This document shows positions 39,559 to 50,616 of a stretch of 64,000 nt of DNA, piece after piece (the stretch's first letter is position 1; each line of letters starts with the position of its first letter). A model generated the notes under the pieces. That model saw only the letters and a list, made by a program, of their open reading frames with translations. It was not told the DNA's origin and searched no databases. The position numbers and the translations under genes were made by a program. This DNA is from Tropicibacter sp. Alg240-R139 (lineage in GTDB: Bacteria > Pseudomonadota > Alphaproteobacteria > Rhodobacterales > Rhodobacteraceae): positions 25,207 to 89,206 of the forward strand of contig NZ_UNRA01000008.1 of NCBI RefSeq assembly GCF_900537075.1, written 5' to 3'.

Positions 39559-39693
39559 TTATTGAACAATCAAGGGACGTCTGGCACAAGAGCCAAAACC
39601 CATGCAGGGTAATTACAAGTACCTCGCATGAGTACATATTTTTGATGAGTTGGTTTGCCACATGTTTCGCCGCAATAGGAGTATCGAGTCATA

Positions 39694-41832
39694 ATGCCCC
39701 AGGATGTGTCTCGGAAATTTTCGAACGAGAACGGGTCTGTATCTCGTACGTCATCTCAGAATCTTGATCTGTTTCAGATTCTGGGCGTGATCTGGCGCGG
39801 CAAGTGGATCATTGCCCTGTGCATGACCGTGGCTTTGTTTCTGGGCGGGTATTATGCCTTCAAGGTTGCCCAGCCCAAATATCAATCCGGCGTGCAACTG
39901 GCTTTGCAATCGCGCAACCAGCAGGTTGTAGACCTCGATAGCGTGATCTCCGGCGTCTCCAAGGAAGAGGCGGCGTTGAAAACAGAATTGGCCATCATTC
40001 GTTCGCGTACTTTGTTGGAGCGGTTGGTTGAAGATCAGAATCTTTTGCAAGATCCTGAATTCAACGTCTTGGCCGGAGATGGTCCGGGGGGCTTTTCCCT
40101 GGGACAGATGAAGGCATTTATCGTGAACCTGATCCAGTCGCCAGAAGTAGGCGGCGAGGCGCCGGGCGACGGTGACGATGCCGTGTTGATCGAAACGGTT
40201 GATCAACTGCGCAAAGCCATTCGCGTGACCTCGCAACGGGAATCCTATCTGTTCAACATTTATTTTGTCACCAACAGCTCGCGTAAATCGGCGGTGTTGG
40301 CCAACCGTCTGGCCGAACTTTACATAGACGACCAAGTCGGGGTGAAGTTTGAGGCCACCGAATATGCGGTCAACTGGCTGAGCAACCGTGTGACCGAGTT
40401 GGAAGCGGATCTGAACGAGCAGCAGGACGCAATCAAGGACCTGCGCAGCGATACCGAATTGGCCAGCGCGCTTGCACTCGAAGGGCTCAACCTGAGCACC
40501 AAGGATCTGCGTGAACGCCTCAGAGACACTGAAAGCGGGCTTGAGACTGCGCAAGCGCGGCTTGTCGCAGCGCAGGCCGCGAGTGAGGCAAAAGACAAGG
40601 ACAAGGTTGTCGAGGCGCTTGGAAGCGCTCAGCTCCGGCGGTTCTTGGATGAGACCAATGAAGATCGGTTCTGGGAGATGAGCAATACGCTTTTGCAGCA
40701 AGCCGAAAACAGATTGACGCGCCAGCAGTCGCAACGCGACTCTCTTGAGGTGGCTCTGACCGAGATGCAGGCAAAGGTCAAAGATCAGACCGAAGATCTG
40801 AGCCGTCTGACCCAGATGGAACGCGATGCACAGGCAACCCGGGTGCTCTATGAGACTTTCCTGGCCCGTCTCAAAGAAACCTCTGTGCAGATCGGGTTGC
40901 AGCAGGCTGACAGCCGCATTCTGTCACGCGCCGTGCCCGGCGATCTTGTGCAACCCAACAAGACCTTGGTGATGGCCGTATCTCTGATGCTGGGAGCCTT
41001 GATCGGCGGCGCATGGGTCATGTTCCGCCAGTACACGCATTTTGGGTTCCGCACCGCAAACGATTTGGAAACCAGCACCGGCTTGCCGGTTCTAGGGCAG
41101 ATCCCCAACATGCCATTGCGAGGCCGCAAATCTCTGCTGACCTATCTGGCCGATCACCCGACCTCGGCTGCGTCCGAAGCGATCCGCAATTTGCGGACTT
41201 CGGTTCTGTTGGCCAACATGGATCAGCCGCCACAGGTGCTGATGATGACTTCGACCCTGCCGGGAGAAGGCAAGACGACAAACGCGATTGCCATTGCGCA
41301 GAACCTGGCCTCTCTGGGAAAACGGGTTATCCTGATCGAAGCCGACATTCGACGTCGCACCCTGGCCCAGTATTTCCCGGATGCCAATGAGGTGGGTCTG
41401 GCTTCGGTGGTTCGCGGCGAAAGCGCGCTGGAGGAGGCGCTGACCAGAAGTGATTTGGGTGGGTTTGATGTGCTGGTCGGCAAAAAGGTCGAAGTGAATG
41501 CCGCCGATTTCCTGTCTTCAGACGCATTCCGCGACTTCATTGTCGAGCTGCGCAAGACCTATGATCATATCATCATCGACACGCCACCGGTATTGATCGT
41601 ACCGGATGCACGGATCATCGGGCGCCTTGCGGATGCGATCATCTATTATGTCAAGTGGAACTACACCAGTCGCACAATGGTCGAGGATGGCCTGCGACAG
41701 CTGGCCTCTGTTGGTAGCCCGGCGACGGGTGTGGTGTTATCGGACATCAACTACAAAAAGGCCCAAAGATACGGCTCTTATGAGCAATCGGGTGTCTATA
41801 GTGGATATGGAAAGGCGTATTACGATACCTGA
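39694..41832 (+). CDS. Wzc-type polysaccharide co-polymerase/tyrosine autokinase
   Basis: 712 residues. Wzz domain between two membrane helices (near residues 30-55 and 425-445) with a long coiled-coil periplasmic part. The cytoplasmic BY-kinase domain has Walker A LPGEGKTT (Lys527), Walker A' LIEADIRRR (first acidic residue Glu549 where Asp is usual), Walker B IIIDTPP (Asp629), and a C-terminal Tyr cluster with seven Tyr in the last 25 residues. Controls chain length and export together with Wza (encoded at 62639). It starts a + strand unit. Confidence 0.92.
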   Translation: MPQDVSRKFSNENGSVSRTSSQNLDLFQILGVIWRGKWIIALCMTVALFLGGYYAFKVAQPKYQSGVQLALQSRNQQVVDLDSVISGVSKEEAALKTELAIIRSRTLLERLVEDQNLLQDPEFNVLAGDGPGGFSLGQMKAFIVNLIQSPEVGGEAPGDGDDAVLIETVDQLRKAIRVTSQRESYLFNIYFVTNSSRKSAVLANRLAELYIDDQVGVKFEATEYAVNWLSNRVTELEADLNEQQDAIKDLRSDTELASALALEGLNLSTKDLRERLRDTESGLETAQARLVAAQAASEAKDKDKVVEALGSAQLRRFLDETNEDRFWEMSNTLLQQAENRLTRQQSQRDSLEVALTEMQAKVKDQTEDLSRLTQMERDAQATRVLYETFLARLKETSVQIGLQQADSRILSRAVPGDLVQPNKTLVMAVSLMLGALIGGAWVMFRQYTHFGFRTANDLETSTGLPVLGQIPNMPLRGRKSLLTYLADHPTSAASEAIRNLRTSVLLANMDQPPQVLMMTSTLPGEGKTTNAIAIAQNLASLGKRVILIEADIRRRTLAQYFPDANEVGLASVVRGESALEEALTRSDLGGFDVLVGKKVEVNAADFLSSDAFRDFIVELRKTYDHIIIDTPPVLIVPDARIIGRLADAIIYYVKWNYTSRTMVEDGLRQLASVGSPATGVVLSDINYKKAQRYGSYEQSGVYSGYGKAYYDT

Positions 41833-41979
41833 GATGGTTGCAGCTGTCGCTAATGTGCCGTGCATACGCAGAACGGAGCAGGCTATTGCCAGCGCCGTGA
41901 TCTGACGTCCTTCATGTATTTTACATAATCCAAGTTATGTCTTAATTTGATGTGTAAGGGGGCACATTCACAACACGGG

Positions 41980-42204
41980 TCACACTTTCCTGTCGCCAAG
42001 CAACAACGGTGCGTTGCCGTTGGTCAACAAGGGGATCGTCGTTGTGGCGCTCTCGGGCTGCGCCAAAAGCAACATCCGGGGGCTTGAGCCCGCGGCAGAC
42101 CAAGTGGGAATAATCAGGCAAGCGGTTGCAGCGGCACCACCAGTCAGGACGAACCGGCGGGTCGAATGCGGGGCGTGCAGGGCGTGAACAGGCGGTTGGT
42201 TCAT
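41980..42204 (-). CDS. Small Tat-signal protein coupled to the tailspike-like gene
   Basis: 74 residues. An STRRFVL twin-arginine motif at residues 14-20 precedes the hydrophobic ATACLIIPTWSAAG, leaving a mature part of about 35 residues with no recognised domain. Its ATG overlaps the upstream stop as ATGA, supporting real translation. It could be a short secreted partner or the truncated start of a larger exported protein. Moderately sure it is translated, unsure of function. Confidence 0.5.
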   Translation of the reverse strand: MNQPPVHALHAPHSTRRFVLTGGAAATACLIIPTWSAAGSSPRMLLLAQPESATTTIPLLTNGNAPLLLGDRKV

Positions 42205-43859
42205 CCCGCCTGCCCGCCGTGAAACACCGCCGAATAGCGCTCGAAATCGGCCACCTCCGAAGTGGCCAGATTGCGCGACAGCAGCCGAAGGCCGGTCTGT
42301 TCGATATGATCCGCACTGTGAGGGTAGACGAGACCGGGGTGGCCTGCGGCATTCACGGTGCCCGACAACACGTGCGCGTAACCGTTGCTGTCAAAAACCC
42401 CCTCGTCGAATTGGATCTGATAATCACCCGTTCCACGCCGCCGGACGTCGGTCACGCCGACGCTGTCCAGAACTGTGACCTGTTTGCCGACAACGCTCCA
42501 GGTGGCAAAGGCCTGCACCCGGCCCGCATTCAGATCGCGATTTCCGCTGAGCAGTTTGTGTCGGTTGGTGTTGGGGTCGATGATCTCGATGATGTTGCCG
42601 GTGCCCAGGTCCGAGACCCGGTCGCTGACACCCAAATCCCACAGGCGGGGATAAACCTTGTTCCGCCTTGATGTACCAGACAGATACAAGGCGTAATCCG
42701 CAGCAGGGCTTTCGGAATAGCCCCCGATGAGGGTGTTGTCATACCCATCTATGCGAAACTCGAACGTGGTGTTGGACGAGCCGGTGGCCCGGCTTACCGC
42801 TTGCACACGGCAATCCAGATACATGCTGCCGGCCCCGTATTTGGACAGCTGACCAAAGCCCATCTCGCAATGCTGGGCCTCGCAATGGGCATAATGGTTG
42901 GCGTATGAGGCCGAGCCGGCCCCCGGCAGGATGAAATCGGGATCATCCAGGACATACCCCTTTTGTGCCCCGGCCACATGGCAGCCCGAGTAGCGGTTGA
43001 CCTCGCCGCCCGAATAGGCGGGACCGGGACTTGTGGACATGCCCAGAAAGGCGGTCCCCTGAGTCGCGTCGGCCGCGTTTGCGGGACGGGGCACCATGTT
43101 TTCGGACAAGCCGCGCGGGTAGGTTCCGACATACAGGTCATCGCAAAGCGAGCGGGTGACATGGGACAGGTCGATCCCGCGCTGACGGTAATTCGACGGC
43201 GCCGCTCGTTCCGGGTGCTGAAGGATCACACCAAAGGATCGCAGCACCACGTCCTGCAAATAGGCATTGGGCCCCTCGGGGTCCCAGGACCGCGACAGGG
43301 CAGCCCCTCCCTGCCCGGGTTTCAGGATGACCTGTGAGCGGTTGCGTCCCTCGCCTTCGATCACCAGACCCTCGCGCAGCAGCTGCAGATCGGGGCTGGC
43401 CAGGTAAAGCCCGGTGGGCAGGACCATCTTGCCGCCCGGAGCCGAGGCTGCGGCATCGGCGCATTGGATCAGGGCCGCATCCGCATCCACCTCCAGCTCT
43501 TCGGGGGTGGCGAAATGCTGAGGTGTCACCGCAAAATCCCGGTTGGGTCTGGCCGCGGCCAACGGCCTGAGGTGTATCCCGGCGGCGGTAACCAGCACGC
43601 CCCCGCTGCTGCCTGTGTCGACCTCCTGAAAGCCCAACCCTCCGGCCCGCCAGATGGCTCCGTCCCCGCGGGCTGGGATGTCCGACGCCAGAAGTGTCTC
43701 GAGCGTGTCGAATTCCACCTCAGCAGCCACGTGTCGGGCCAGCTGCTGTGCCAATTTCTGGGGTGGAATGCGCACGGTAGAGCCATCGCGATTGCCCAGT
43801 AGATCGTCGACCTGTTCCGTCAGTGGAAGGTCGCCTGTATGCACCCCTGTTTCCGACAT
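42201..43859 (-). CDS. Tailspike-like pectate-lyase-fold protein
   Basis: 552 residues. The N-terminal segment TGDLPLTEQVDDLLGNRDGSTVRI with PPQKLAQQLA resembles the attachment modules of phage-like tail proteins. The body has PGGKMVLPTGLYLASPDLQLL and beta-helix-like G/S/N-rich repeats, ending in a long antiparallel-like region. Unlike the protein at 23445 it lacks an S74 Ser/Lys domain. The ATG at 43859 has AGGAG at the right distance. Its neighbour is a Wzc-type kinase, with no phage genes around. Probably binds or cuts a polysaccharide; activity unproven. Confidence 0.65.
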   Translation of the reverse strand: MSETGVHTGDLPLTEQVDDLLGNRDGSTVRIPPQKLAQQLARHVAAEVEFDTLETLLASDIPARGDGAIWRAGGLGFQEVDTGSSGGVLVTAAGIHLRPLAAARPNRDFAVTPQHFATPEELEVDADAALIQCADAAASAPGGKMVLPTGLYLASPDLQLLREGLVIEGEGRNRSQVILKPGQGGAALSRSWDPEGPNAYLQDVVLRSFGVILQHPERAAPSNYRQRGIDLSHVTRSLCDDLYVGTYPRGLSENMVPRPANAADATQGTAFLGMSTSPGPAYSGGEVNRYSGCHVAGAQKGYVLDDPDFILPGAGSASYANHYAHCEAQHCEMGFGQLSKYGAGSMYLDCRVQAVSRATGSSNTTFEFRIDGYDNTLIGGYSESPAADYALYLSGTSRRNKVYPRLWDLGVSDRVSDLGTGNIIEIIDPNTNRHKLLSGNRDLNAGRVQAFATWSVVGKQVTVLDSVGVTDVRRRGTGDYQIQFDEGVFDSNGYAHVLSGTVNAAGHPGLVYPHSADHIEQTGLRLLSRNLATSEVADFERYSAVFHGGQAG

Positions 43860-44225
43860 GCCTTGCTCCTGTCTCTGATTCGCATCACCACCGGTGACAG
43901 GGTACAATCATTCTTCAAACCTGTTCAAAAGGGGAATGTTGGTATTTCTGCACGGGTGACAGACTGTCGCTTCAAGCTGGCGGAACTGTATCACATCTTT
44001 CAAAAAGGCGTCAAAAGGATCAATCTTTTGGTGATTCAGTAAGTTTCAAGGTGATACCTAATTCTTTCATAGTTAATCGACCTTAAACATGCTGGATTTT
44101 GGATTAACCTTTCATTAATAAGGAAATCCAAATTGGTGGAAACACTGACGCTGCCGAATTCGTTGACTTTTTTATGCCCGAATTTTCCGGGTAAGGGAGC
44201 CGCTCTTGGGGGGCTAGTTTCTAGT
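43860..44225. other. Divergent intergenic region with CtrA-type sites
   Basis: This 366-bp gene-free stretch separates the tailspike-like gene (-) from the WecA-type gene (+). It is AT-rich compared with the genes. It contains a hairpin (44098-44132) and two CtrA-like boxes listed separately, near promoters that I could not place exactly. Confidence 0.7.
44098..44132 (+). promoter_or_regulatory. CtrA-type box inside a palindrome
   Basis: TTTGGATT (44098-44105) pairs with AATCCAAA (44125-44132), and CCTT pairs with AAGG inside. Spanning the arm and loop is TTAA-N7-TTAA (44104-44118), a perfect match to the consensus of the cell-cycle regulator CtrA known in alphaproteobacteria. An imperfect TTAA-N6-TTAA lies at 44073-44086. 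The palindrome may be a binding site or a leader hairpin of the WecA-type gene. Confidence 0.5.
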
Positions 44226-45392
44226 ATGGTTACGGTTTTTGACAATTTTGATTTGTCTTTTGTACTGATTACCTTGAGCAGCTTCCTCGTTGCTCTGGTC
44301 GTTGTCCTCACAAAAGACAGCCACCTGCACCGCACCGCCAAGGGCCATGCAGGTCTTGAGGTGCAGAGCATGCACAAAGCCCCAACACCCAGAATTGGCG
44401 GGGTCGCTTTTGTGACCGGTTTGCTGATTGCGCTGCTCTTGCTGGCTGGCGAGGCCTTTTCCCTGCTGGCCCTGATGCTGGCGGCGGGGATTCCGGTGTT
44501 CGTGGTCGGTCTGTGCGAGGATATCGGCATTGGAGCTCGCCCCTACAAGCGCTTGCTGGCGGCGATGATCAGCAGCCTGATCATGGTATTCCTGACCGGG
44601 GCCACGATCGACCGCGGGGTGGCGCCTTATGTCGACCAGGCGCTGGCGGTCACGCTAATCGGGGCAGTGTTCACCATCATCGTGGCCACGTCGATCAGCC
44701 ATGCGTTCAACCTGATTGACGGGTTGAACGGGCTGGCTATGTCGGTTGCAGTCATTTCTCTGGTGTCGCTGAGTTTCATCGCCTTGCGGTTTGACGATCA
44801 TGCGGTGGCTTTGCTGGCGGCGGTTATCGCCCTGTCGATCCTGGGTGTGTTCTTTGTGAACTTTCCCTTCGGCAAGATCTTTCTGGGGGATGCCGGGGCC
44901 TATCTGATTGGTTTCATGGTGGCCTGGGTCGCGATCCTGCTGATGGAGCGCAACCCCGGCATCTCGCGCTGGTCGATGCTGCTGGTGATCTTCTGGCCCT
45001 TCGTCGACACGACCTTTGCGGTGCTGCGGCGCGTGCTCAAGGGGGTGTCGATCGCCGCTCCGGATAAGCTGCATTTCCACCATCTGGTGCTGCGCACCAT
45101 CCTGCGCCATGGCAAAGCCAAAAGCCGCAGCGCAGCCAACCCGGTCGCCTCAAGCCTGGTCATGCCGCTGGCCGTGATACCGGCCATCCTGGCGGTAGTG
45201 GCCAGTGACAGCCGGGGGCTCTCTATTCTGTTCCTGGGTCTGTGCACGGTGGGCTATCTTATGGCGCGGCTCGGGTTGGTGGCAGCGTTTCGGCAGACAC
45301 CACAAGAGGCCTATCGCTCGTCTGTGGCGGCAATCGAAAAAATCCAACCTGCGACAACATCCAGCAGGCTGGATGAGGCGGTTCTGGATTAA
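44226..45392 (+). CDS. WecA/TagO-type UDP-HexNAc:polyprenol phosphoglycosyltransferase
   Basis: 388 residues with about 11 membrane segments. Conserved cytoplasmic loops: RIGGVAFV, the Asp-rich VVGLCEDIG (degenerate DDxxD-type site), ISHAFNLIDGLNGLA, FLGDAG and the C-terminal HFHHLVLR His motif of the MraY/WecA family. It starts a lipid-linked glycan with a sugar-1-phosphate. The ATG at 44226 is chosen where the first helix begins; an open frame from 44133 has no coding look. Distinct from the monotopic enzyme at 19198, so two initiating systems exist. Confidence 0.88.
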   Translation: MVTVFDNFDLSFVLITLSSFLVALVVVLTKDSHLHRTAKGHAGLEVQSMHKAPTPRIGGVAFVTGLLIALLLLAGEAFSLLALMLAAGIPVFVVGLCEDIGIGARPYKRLLAAMISSLIMVFLTGATIDRGVAPYVDQALAVTLIGAVFTIIVATSISHAFNLIDGLNGLAMSVAVISLVSLSFIALRFDDHAVALLAAVIALSILGVFFVNFPFGKIFLGDAGAYLIGFMVAWVAILLMERNPGISRWSMLLVIFWPFVDTTFAVLRRVLKGVSIAAPDKLHFHHLVLRTILRHGKAKSRSAANPVASSLVMPLAVIPAILAVVASDSRGLSILFLGLCTVGYLMARLGLVAAFRQTPQEAYRSSVAAIEKIQPATTSSRLDEAVLD

Positions 45393-45529
45393 AGCGCCAC
45401 ACGGCGCCCATATCTGCTTGCCCCATCTTACCGCTCATATCCAGAACGGCGGGGCCTGCTACAGACTGGACAGCCTGAGAGCGAGAACGTAAACGCAAGG
45501 CAACAGCCTATTCACGGATTTTGTATATT

Positions 45530-46870
45530 ATGGCACGAGCGCTTTTTGGAACCGATGGTGTACGCGGAGAAGCAAACAGCTTTCCCATGACCGCGGAAAT
45601 CGCGATGAAACTGGGGGCTGCGGTTGGCCGCTACTTCCGCCGCGACAAGAACGAGCACCGTGTGGTGATCGGCAAGGACACCCGTCTGTCGGGTTACATG
45701 CTGGAAAACGCGCTGACGGCGGGCTTCACTTCGACCGGCATGAACGTTTTTCTGCTGGGGCCGGTGCCGACACCGGCAGTGGGGTATCTGACGCGTTCGA
45801 TGCGTGCGGATGTGGGGGTCATGATCTCGGCCAGCCACAACCACGCCAACGACAACGGCATCAAGTTCTTTGGCCCTGACGGGTTCAAGCTCTCGGATGA
45901 GGCCGAGACCGAGATCGAATCGATCATGAACCGCGGCATCACCCTGTCGCGCCCAGAAAACATCGGCCGGGCCAAGCGTCTGGATGACGCTTTGGGTCGC
46001 TATGTGGAATATGCCAAGACCACCTTCCCGCGCCAGCGCCGCCTTGATGGGCTGCGCATCGTGCTGGATTGCGCCAATGGTGCGGCCTATCGCGCCGCGC
46101 CCACGGTTCTGTGGGAACTGGGCGCCGAAGTCATCCCGATCGGCGTGTCGCCCAACGGGCGCAACATCAACGCCGAATGCGGCTCGACCAGCCCGCATCA
46201 GGCGGCCCAAAAGGTGCGCGAGACCCGCGCCGATCTGGGCATCTGCCTGGATGGTGATGCCGACCGGCTGATCTTGCTAGATGAGACCGGGAAAGAGGCT
46301 GACGGTGATCAGATCATGGGCCTGATCGCCACCCGGTGGGCCCGCGAAGGCCGCCTGAGCGGCAATGCCCTGGTGGCCACTGTGATGTCCAACCTTGGCC
46401 TGGAACGGCACCTGAACGGTCTGGATATCGGCCTGGAACGCACCAATGTGGGCGACCGCTATGTGGTCGAACGGATGCGCAAGAACGGTCACAACCTGGG
46501 CGGCGAGCAATCGGGCCATATCGTGATGACCGATTACGGTACCACCGGTGACGGTCTGATCGCAGCGCTGCAATTCATGGCCGCCATGGTGGAAACCGGG
46601 CAAAAGGCCAGCGATCTGACCCGCGTCTTCACCCCGGTGCCGCAAAAGCTCAAGAACGTCCGCTATACCCTTGGCAAGGATCCCCTGGCCGAGGACTGCG
46701 TGCAAAGCGCCATCGCCAAGGGTGAAAAAACCCTGGGCACAAGCGGCCGTCTGTTGATCCGCAAGTCCGGCACCGAGCCGCTGATCCGCGTAATGGGCGA
46801 GGCCGAGGATCAGGGCCTGCTGGACGAGGTGATCGGCGGCATCAGCGATACGATCGCCGGTGTCAGCTGA
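45530..46870 (+). CDS. glmM: Phosphoglucosamine mutase
   Basis: 446 residues. Begins [13 protein letters not shown]; the phosphoserine loop [11 protein letters not shown] has the catalytic Ser102; the metal-binding DGDADR segment and the C-terminal [14 protein letters not shown] phosphate loop are present. Converts GlcN-6-phosphate to GlcN-1-phosphate for UDP-GlcNAc. Paired with glmS downstream. A short GC hairpin (GCGCC/GGCGC, 45394-45407) lies in the upstream gap of 137 bp. Confidence 0.96.
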   Translation: MARALFGTDGVRGEANSFPMTAEIAMKLGAAVGRYFRRDKNEHRVVIGKDTRLSGYMLENALTAGFTSTGMNVFLLGPVPTPAVGYLTRSMRADVGVMISASHNHANDNGIKFFGPDGFKLSDEAETEIESIMNRGITLSRPENIGRAKRLDDALGRYVEYAKTTFPRQRRLDGLRIVLDCANGAAYRAAPTVLWELGAEVIPIGVSPNGRNINAECGSTSPHQAAQKVRETRADLGICLDGDADRLILLDETGKEADGDQIMGLIATRWAREGRLSGNALVATVMSNLGLERHLNGLDIGLERTNVGDRYVVERMRKNGHNLGGEQSGHIVMTDYGTTGDGLIAALQFMAAMVETGQKASDLTRVFTPVPQKLKNVRYTLGKDPLAEDCVQSAIAKGEKTLGTSGRLLIRKSGTEPLIRVMGEAEDQGLLDEVIGGISDTIAGVS

Positions 46871-46999
46871 AATAATGTGACAAAAGGTAAGCGGCATCCT
46901 GCACAGCGGGTTGTCCGGATTTGTTGAGCCAACTGCGAATAACTGCCATAACCTGATTGATGTTAGCGCAAGAAGACAATTTTTTAAGGGAGTATTGAG

Positions 47000-48844
<1,845 letters not shown>

Positions 48845-48872
48845 ACCCCACCAGTTTCAAAAGACACGAAAC

Positions 48873-48913
48873 GGCCCGCGTCTTGGCATTCAGGCGCGGG
48901 CCATTTTGTTTTT
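48873..48913 (+). terminator. Rho-independent terminator after glmS
   Basis: GGCCCGCG (48873-48880) pairs with CGCGGGCC (48895-48902), followed by ATTTTGTTTTT. It ends the glmM-glmS unit about 30 bp past the glmS stop. Confidence 0.85.
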
Positions 48914-49019
48914 GGGGCGTCTATCACAAGCTCAGAATGAACAGACGGGGACAGCCTCTTGCTCGAACAGTGACGAAAGACAGAATAAACCTTGGGTGGG
49001 TACTGGCCCTGGCTTTGTA

Positions 49020-49049
49020 TTGACATTGTGCGCACAATTACATTAGAAA
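49020..49049 (+). promoter_or_regulatory. Promoter with palindromic operator of the TacAT genes
   Basis: TTGACA (49020-49025) and TAGAAA (49044-49049), 18 bp apart, flank a perfect 14-base palindrome ATTGTGCGCACAAT (49025-49038). A ribbon-helix-helix antitoxin like the one encoded next usually binds such a site to repress its own promoter. Binding is inferred. Confidence 0.6.
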
Positions 49050-49106
49050 CGTTACGCCTAACCACGTTGGTTGCAGCAGCGTAAGTCGACGTTCAAGGAG
49101 AAAACC

Positions 49107-49415
49107 ATGCCATATGTAGAACAGCCCGCCGCGGCTATGAGCGGCAAGAAATCCATGAACAAGAACATTCGCATGACACCTCTTGTCGCGAAAACAATCG
49201 ACGATGCTGCTGCTTCCGTTGGATTGGACGTTACCGCTTTTATAACGAGTGTGGCGTATCAAGAAGCTCAACGCATCAAAGCCGAACACGCGAAAACCGC
49301 TCTGCCCAATGACATCTTTGCAGCCTTTGCGGAGGCCGTTACATCTGAAGGCAAACCCAACAAGCGCTTGGCCGCTCTTGCTCGACAGAAAAGTGAGCGG
49401 ATGGCAGATGAGTGA
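49107..49415 (+). CDS. TacA-like ribbon-helix-helix antitoxin (DUF1778)
   Basis: 102 residues. Strand-helix-helix start NKNIRMTPLVAKTIDDAAASVGLDVTAFI, a helix AYQEAQRIKAE, and a charged C-terminal tail that would wrap the toxin. AAGGAG lies 6 bp before the ATG. Overlaps the toxin gene by 8 bases. TacA-type proteins neutralise GNAT toxins and repress the operon. Confidence 0.85.
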   Translation: MPYVEQPAAAMSGKKSMNKNIRMTPLVAKTIDDAAASVGLDVTAFITSVAYQEAQRIKAEHAKTALPNDIFAAFAEAVTSEGKPNKRLAALARQKSERMADE

Positions 49416-49962
49416 AACGCCATTTCTGGTGACGAAATTTAACAAAGCCCTGCATGAACGCGGGGCTTTTTCTTGTGGTGTCAATGACCTGGACCATTGG
49501 ATCAAGCAAAGCGCGAGCAGCATGGTCAAGGACGGCAAAGCAGCCGTCTATTGTCTCACGGACCGAAAACAGCTGAAGGACGCAGAAGCGACCGGAACCA
49601 AAGCTTCTGTCCTGGGGTATTACGCTATCTGCGCGCATAGTATCGAACCGGTTGATGCCCCAAGTCTGAACAAGCGTTTCGTCCATCCAATTCCAGCATT
49701 CTACCTGACAGCGATTGCCGTAGATGCATCGGTGCAAGGCAAAGGTGTAGGAACTGATTTAGTCGTGGATGCGATCCAACGTTGCGTTGCTCTTAGCGAG
49801 CAAATTGCTGCACACGCCATTGTTCTAGATGTCCGCGAGGATGACGATTACGCTCGACGCTTGAGCTTCTATCAAAGCATTGGCTTTGAATTCATCAATC
49901 CGGGTCATGATACGAAGCGTGTTTTCTTGAAGATGGCCGATGCAAAAGCAAGCTTTCGATAG
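49408..49962 (+). CDS. TacT-like GNAT acetyltransferase toxin
   Basis: 184 residues. SCGVNDLDHWIKQSA near the start is the TacT/AtaT opening; YLTAIAVDASVQGKGVGTDLV holds the acetyl-CoA loop (Q-G-K-G-V-G); SFYQSIGFEF holds the catalytic Tyr region. Such toxins acetylate the amino group of charged tRNA and block translation. The ATG at 49408 overlaps the antitoxin gene and sits at the start of the conserved domain. Stabilises the flanking accessory DNA or acts in stress. Confidence 0.85.
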   Translation: MSETPFLVTKFNKALHERGAFSCGVNDLDHWIKQSASSMVKDGKAAVYCLTDRKQLKDAEATGTKASVLGYYAICAHSIEPVDAPSLNKRFVHPIPAFYLTAIAVDASVQGKGVGTDLVVDAIQRCVALSEQIAAHAIVLDVREDDDYARRLSFYQSIGFEFINPGHDTKRVFLKMADAKASFR

Positions 49963-49964
49963 GG

Positions 49965-50052
49965 TCAGGACCCATTAAATCTGCACCGCTGGTTTGACTG
50001 ATTTTGTCTCTGTGGCCGTCCTTGTGGCGGCCATGGCTGTTTTGGGTCCTGA
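49965..50052. repeat. 88-bp segment bounded by 10-bp inverted repeats
   Basis: TCAGGACCCA (49965-49974) and its exact complement TGGGTCCTGA (50043-50052) bound a non-coding stretch directly after the toxin stop. An internal GGCCG/CGGCC stem is present. It looks like a MITE or a deleted insertion-sequence copy. No target duplication is obvious. Confidence 0.45.
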
Positions 50053-50086
50053 TGATGGGTGTGAAGGTGGCAAGAAATAGGGTTGA

Positions 50087-50616
50087 TTACTTCACATGCC
50101 GTAGGGGGCAGTCGATGATGAAGAGGGTGCGCTCGACGCGGCCGATTTCGCGGAGTGCCACGGCCAGCTCGTGCTGACGGGGATAAGCCGCAAACTTCTT
50201 GAGCAACTGACTGGGGGCGATAACGCCTGTCGCCATGGTGGCCAAGGCGCGCAGGGCATCCGGCCAATTTTGAACGATGACACCTTCGCGGATCTTGCTG
50301 CCGATCAAACCGCGCAACTCGTTCGGCGCGCTCGCGGAGTCAAAGGCATAGAGCCGCGTCGATGGCAGGTCGCGGATGCGCGTTATGAACAGGAACCCAA
50401 GCAAGGAAGTCACCGCAGAGACATGGTCGGTGAAGCCGCCGGTATCGGCGTATTGCTCTTTGATCTTCCGTCCTGCCGAGCCGCCGGGAAGAACTGGAAA
50501 TAATTATGGGCGCTGATGGCATCGGCCATTTTCTGTATCCCAAGCTTATGAGATCGGTTCAGCAGCACGGTCAACACCGGCCTTAACCCCCAGTTCCCCA
50601 ACCTTTCCTTTATCAC
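50087..50616 (-). pseudogene. Decayed Tn3-family transposase fragment
   Basis: The reading frame between 50470 and 50087 encodes EQYADTGGFTDHVSAVTSLL followed by GFLFITRIRDLPSTRLYAF and LATMATGVIAPSQLLKKFAAYPRQHELAVALREIGR, which are Tn3 transposase segments. The upstream part (50616-50470, LLNRSHKLGIQKMADAI) is in another frame and lacks most of the protein, and the C-terminal end is lost after TLFIID. It abuts the stop of the dockerin-type gene. No terminal repeats are recognised, so it is immobile. Confidence 0.7.

Noticed and set aside
23445..43859. Prophage, because of two tailspike-like genes
   Set aside because: No capsid, portal, terminase, integrase or lysis genes lie between or near them; the neighbours are glycan genes.
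46871..46999. glmS ribozyme in the leader of glmS
   Set aside because: The short leader shows none of the ribozyme core that I would recognise, and the ribozyme is mainly found in Gram-positive bacteria.
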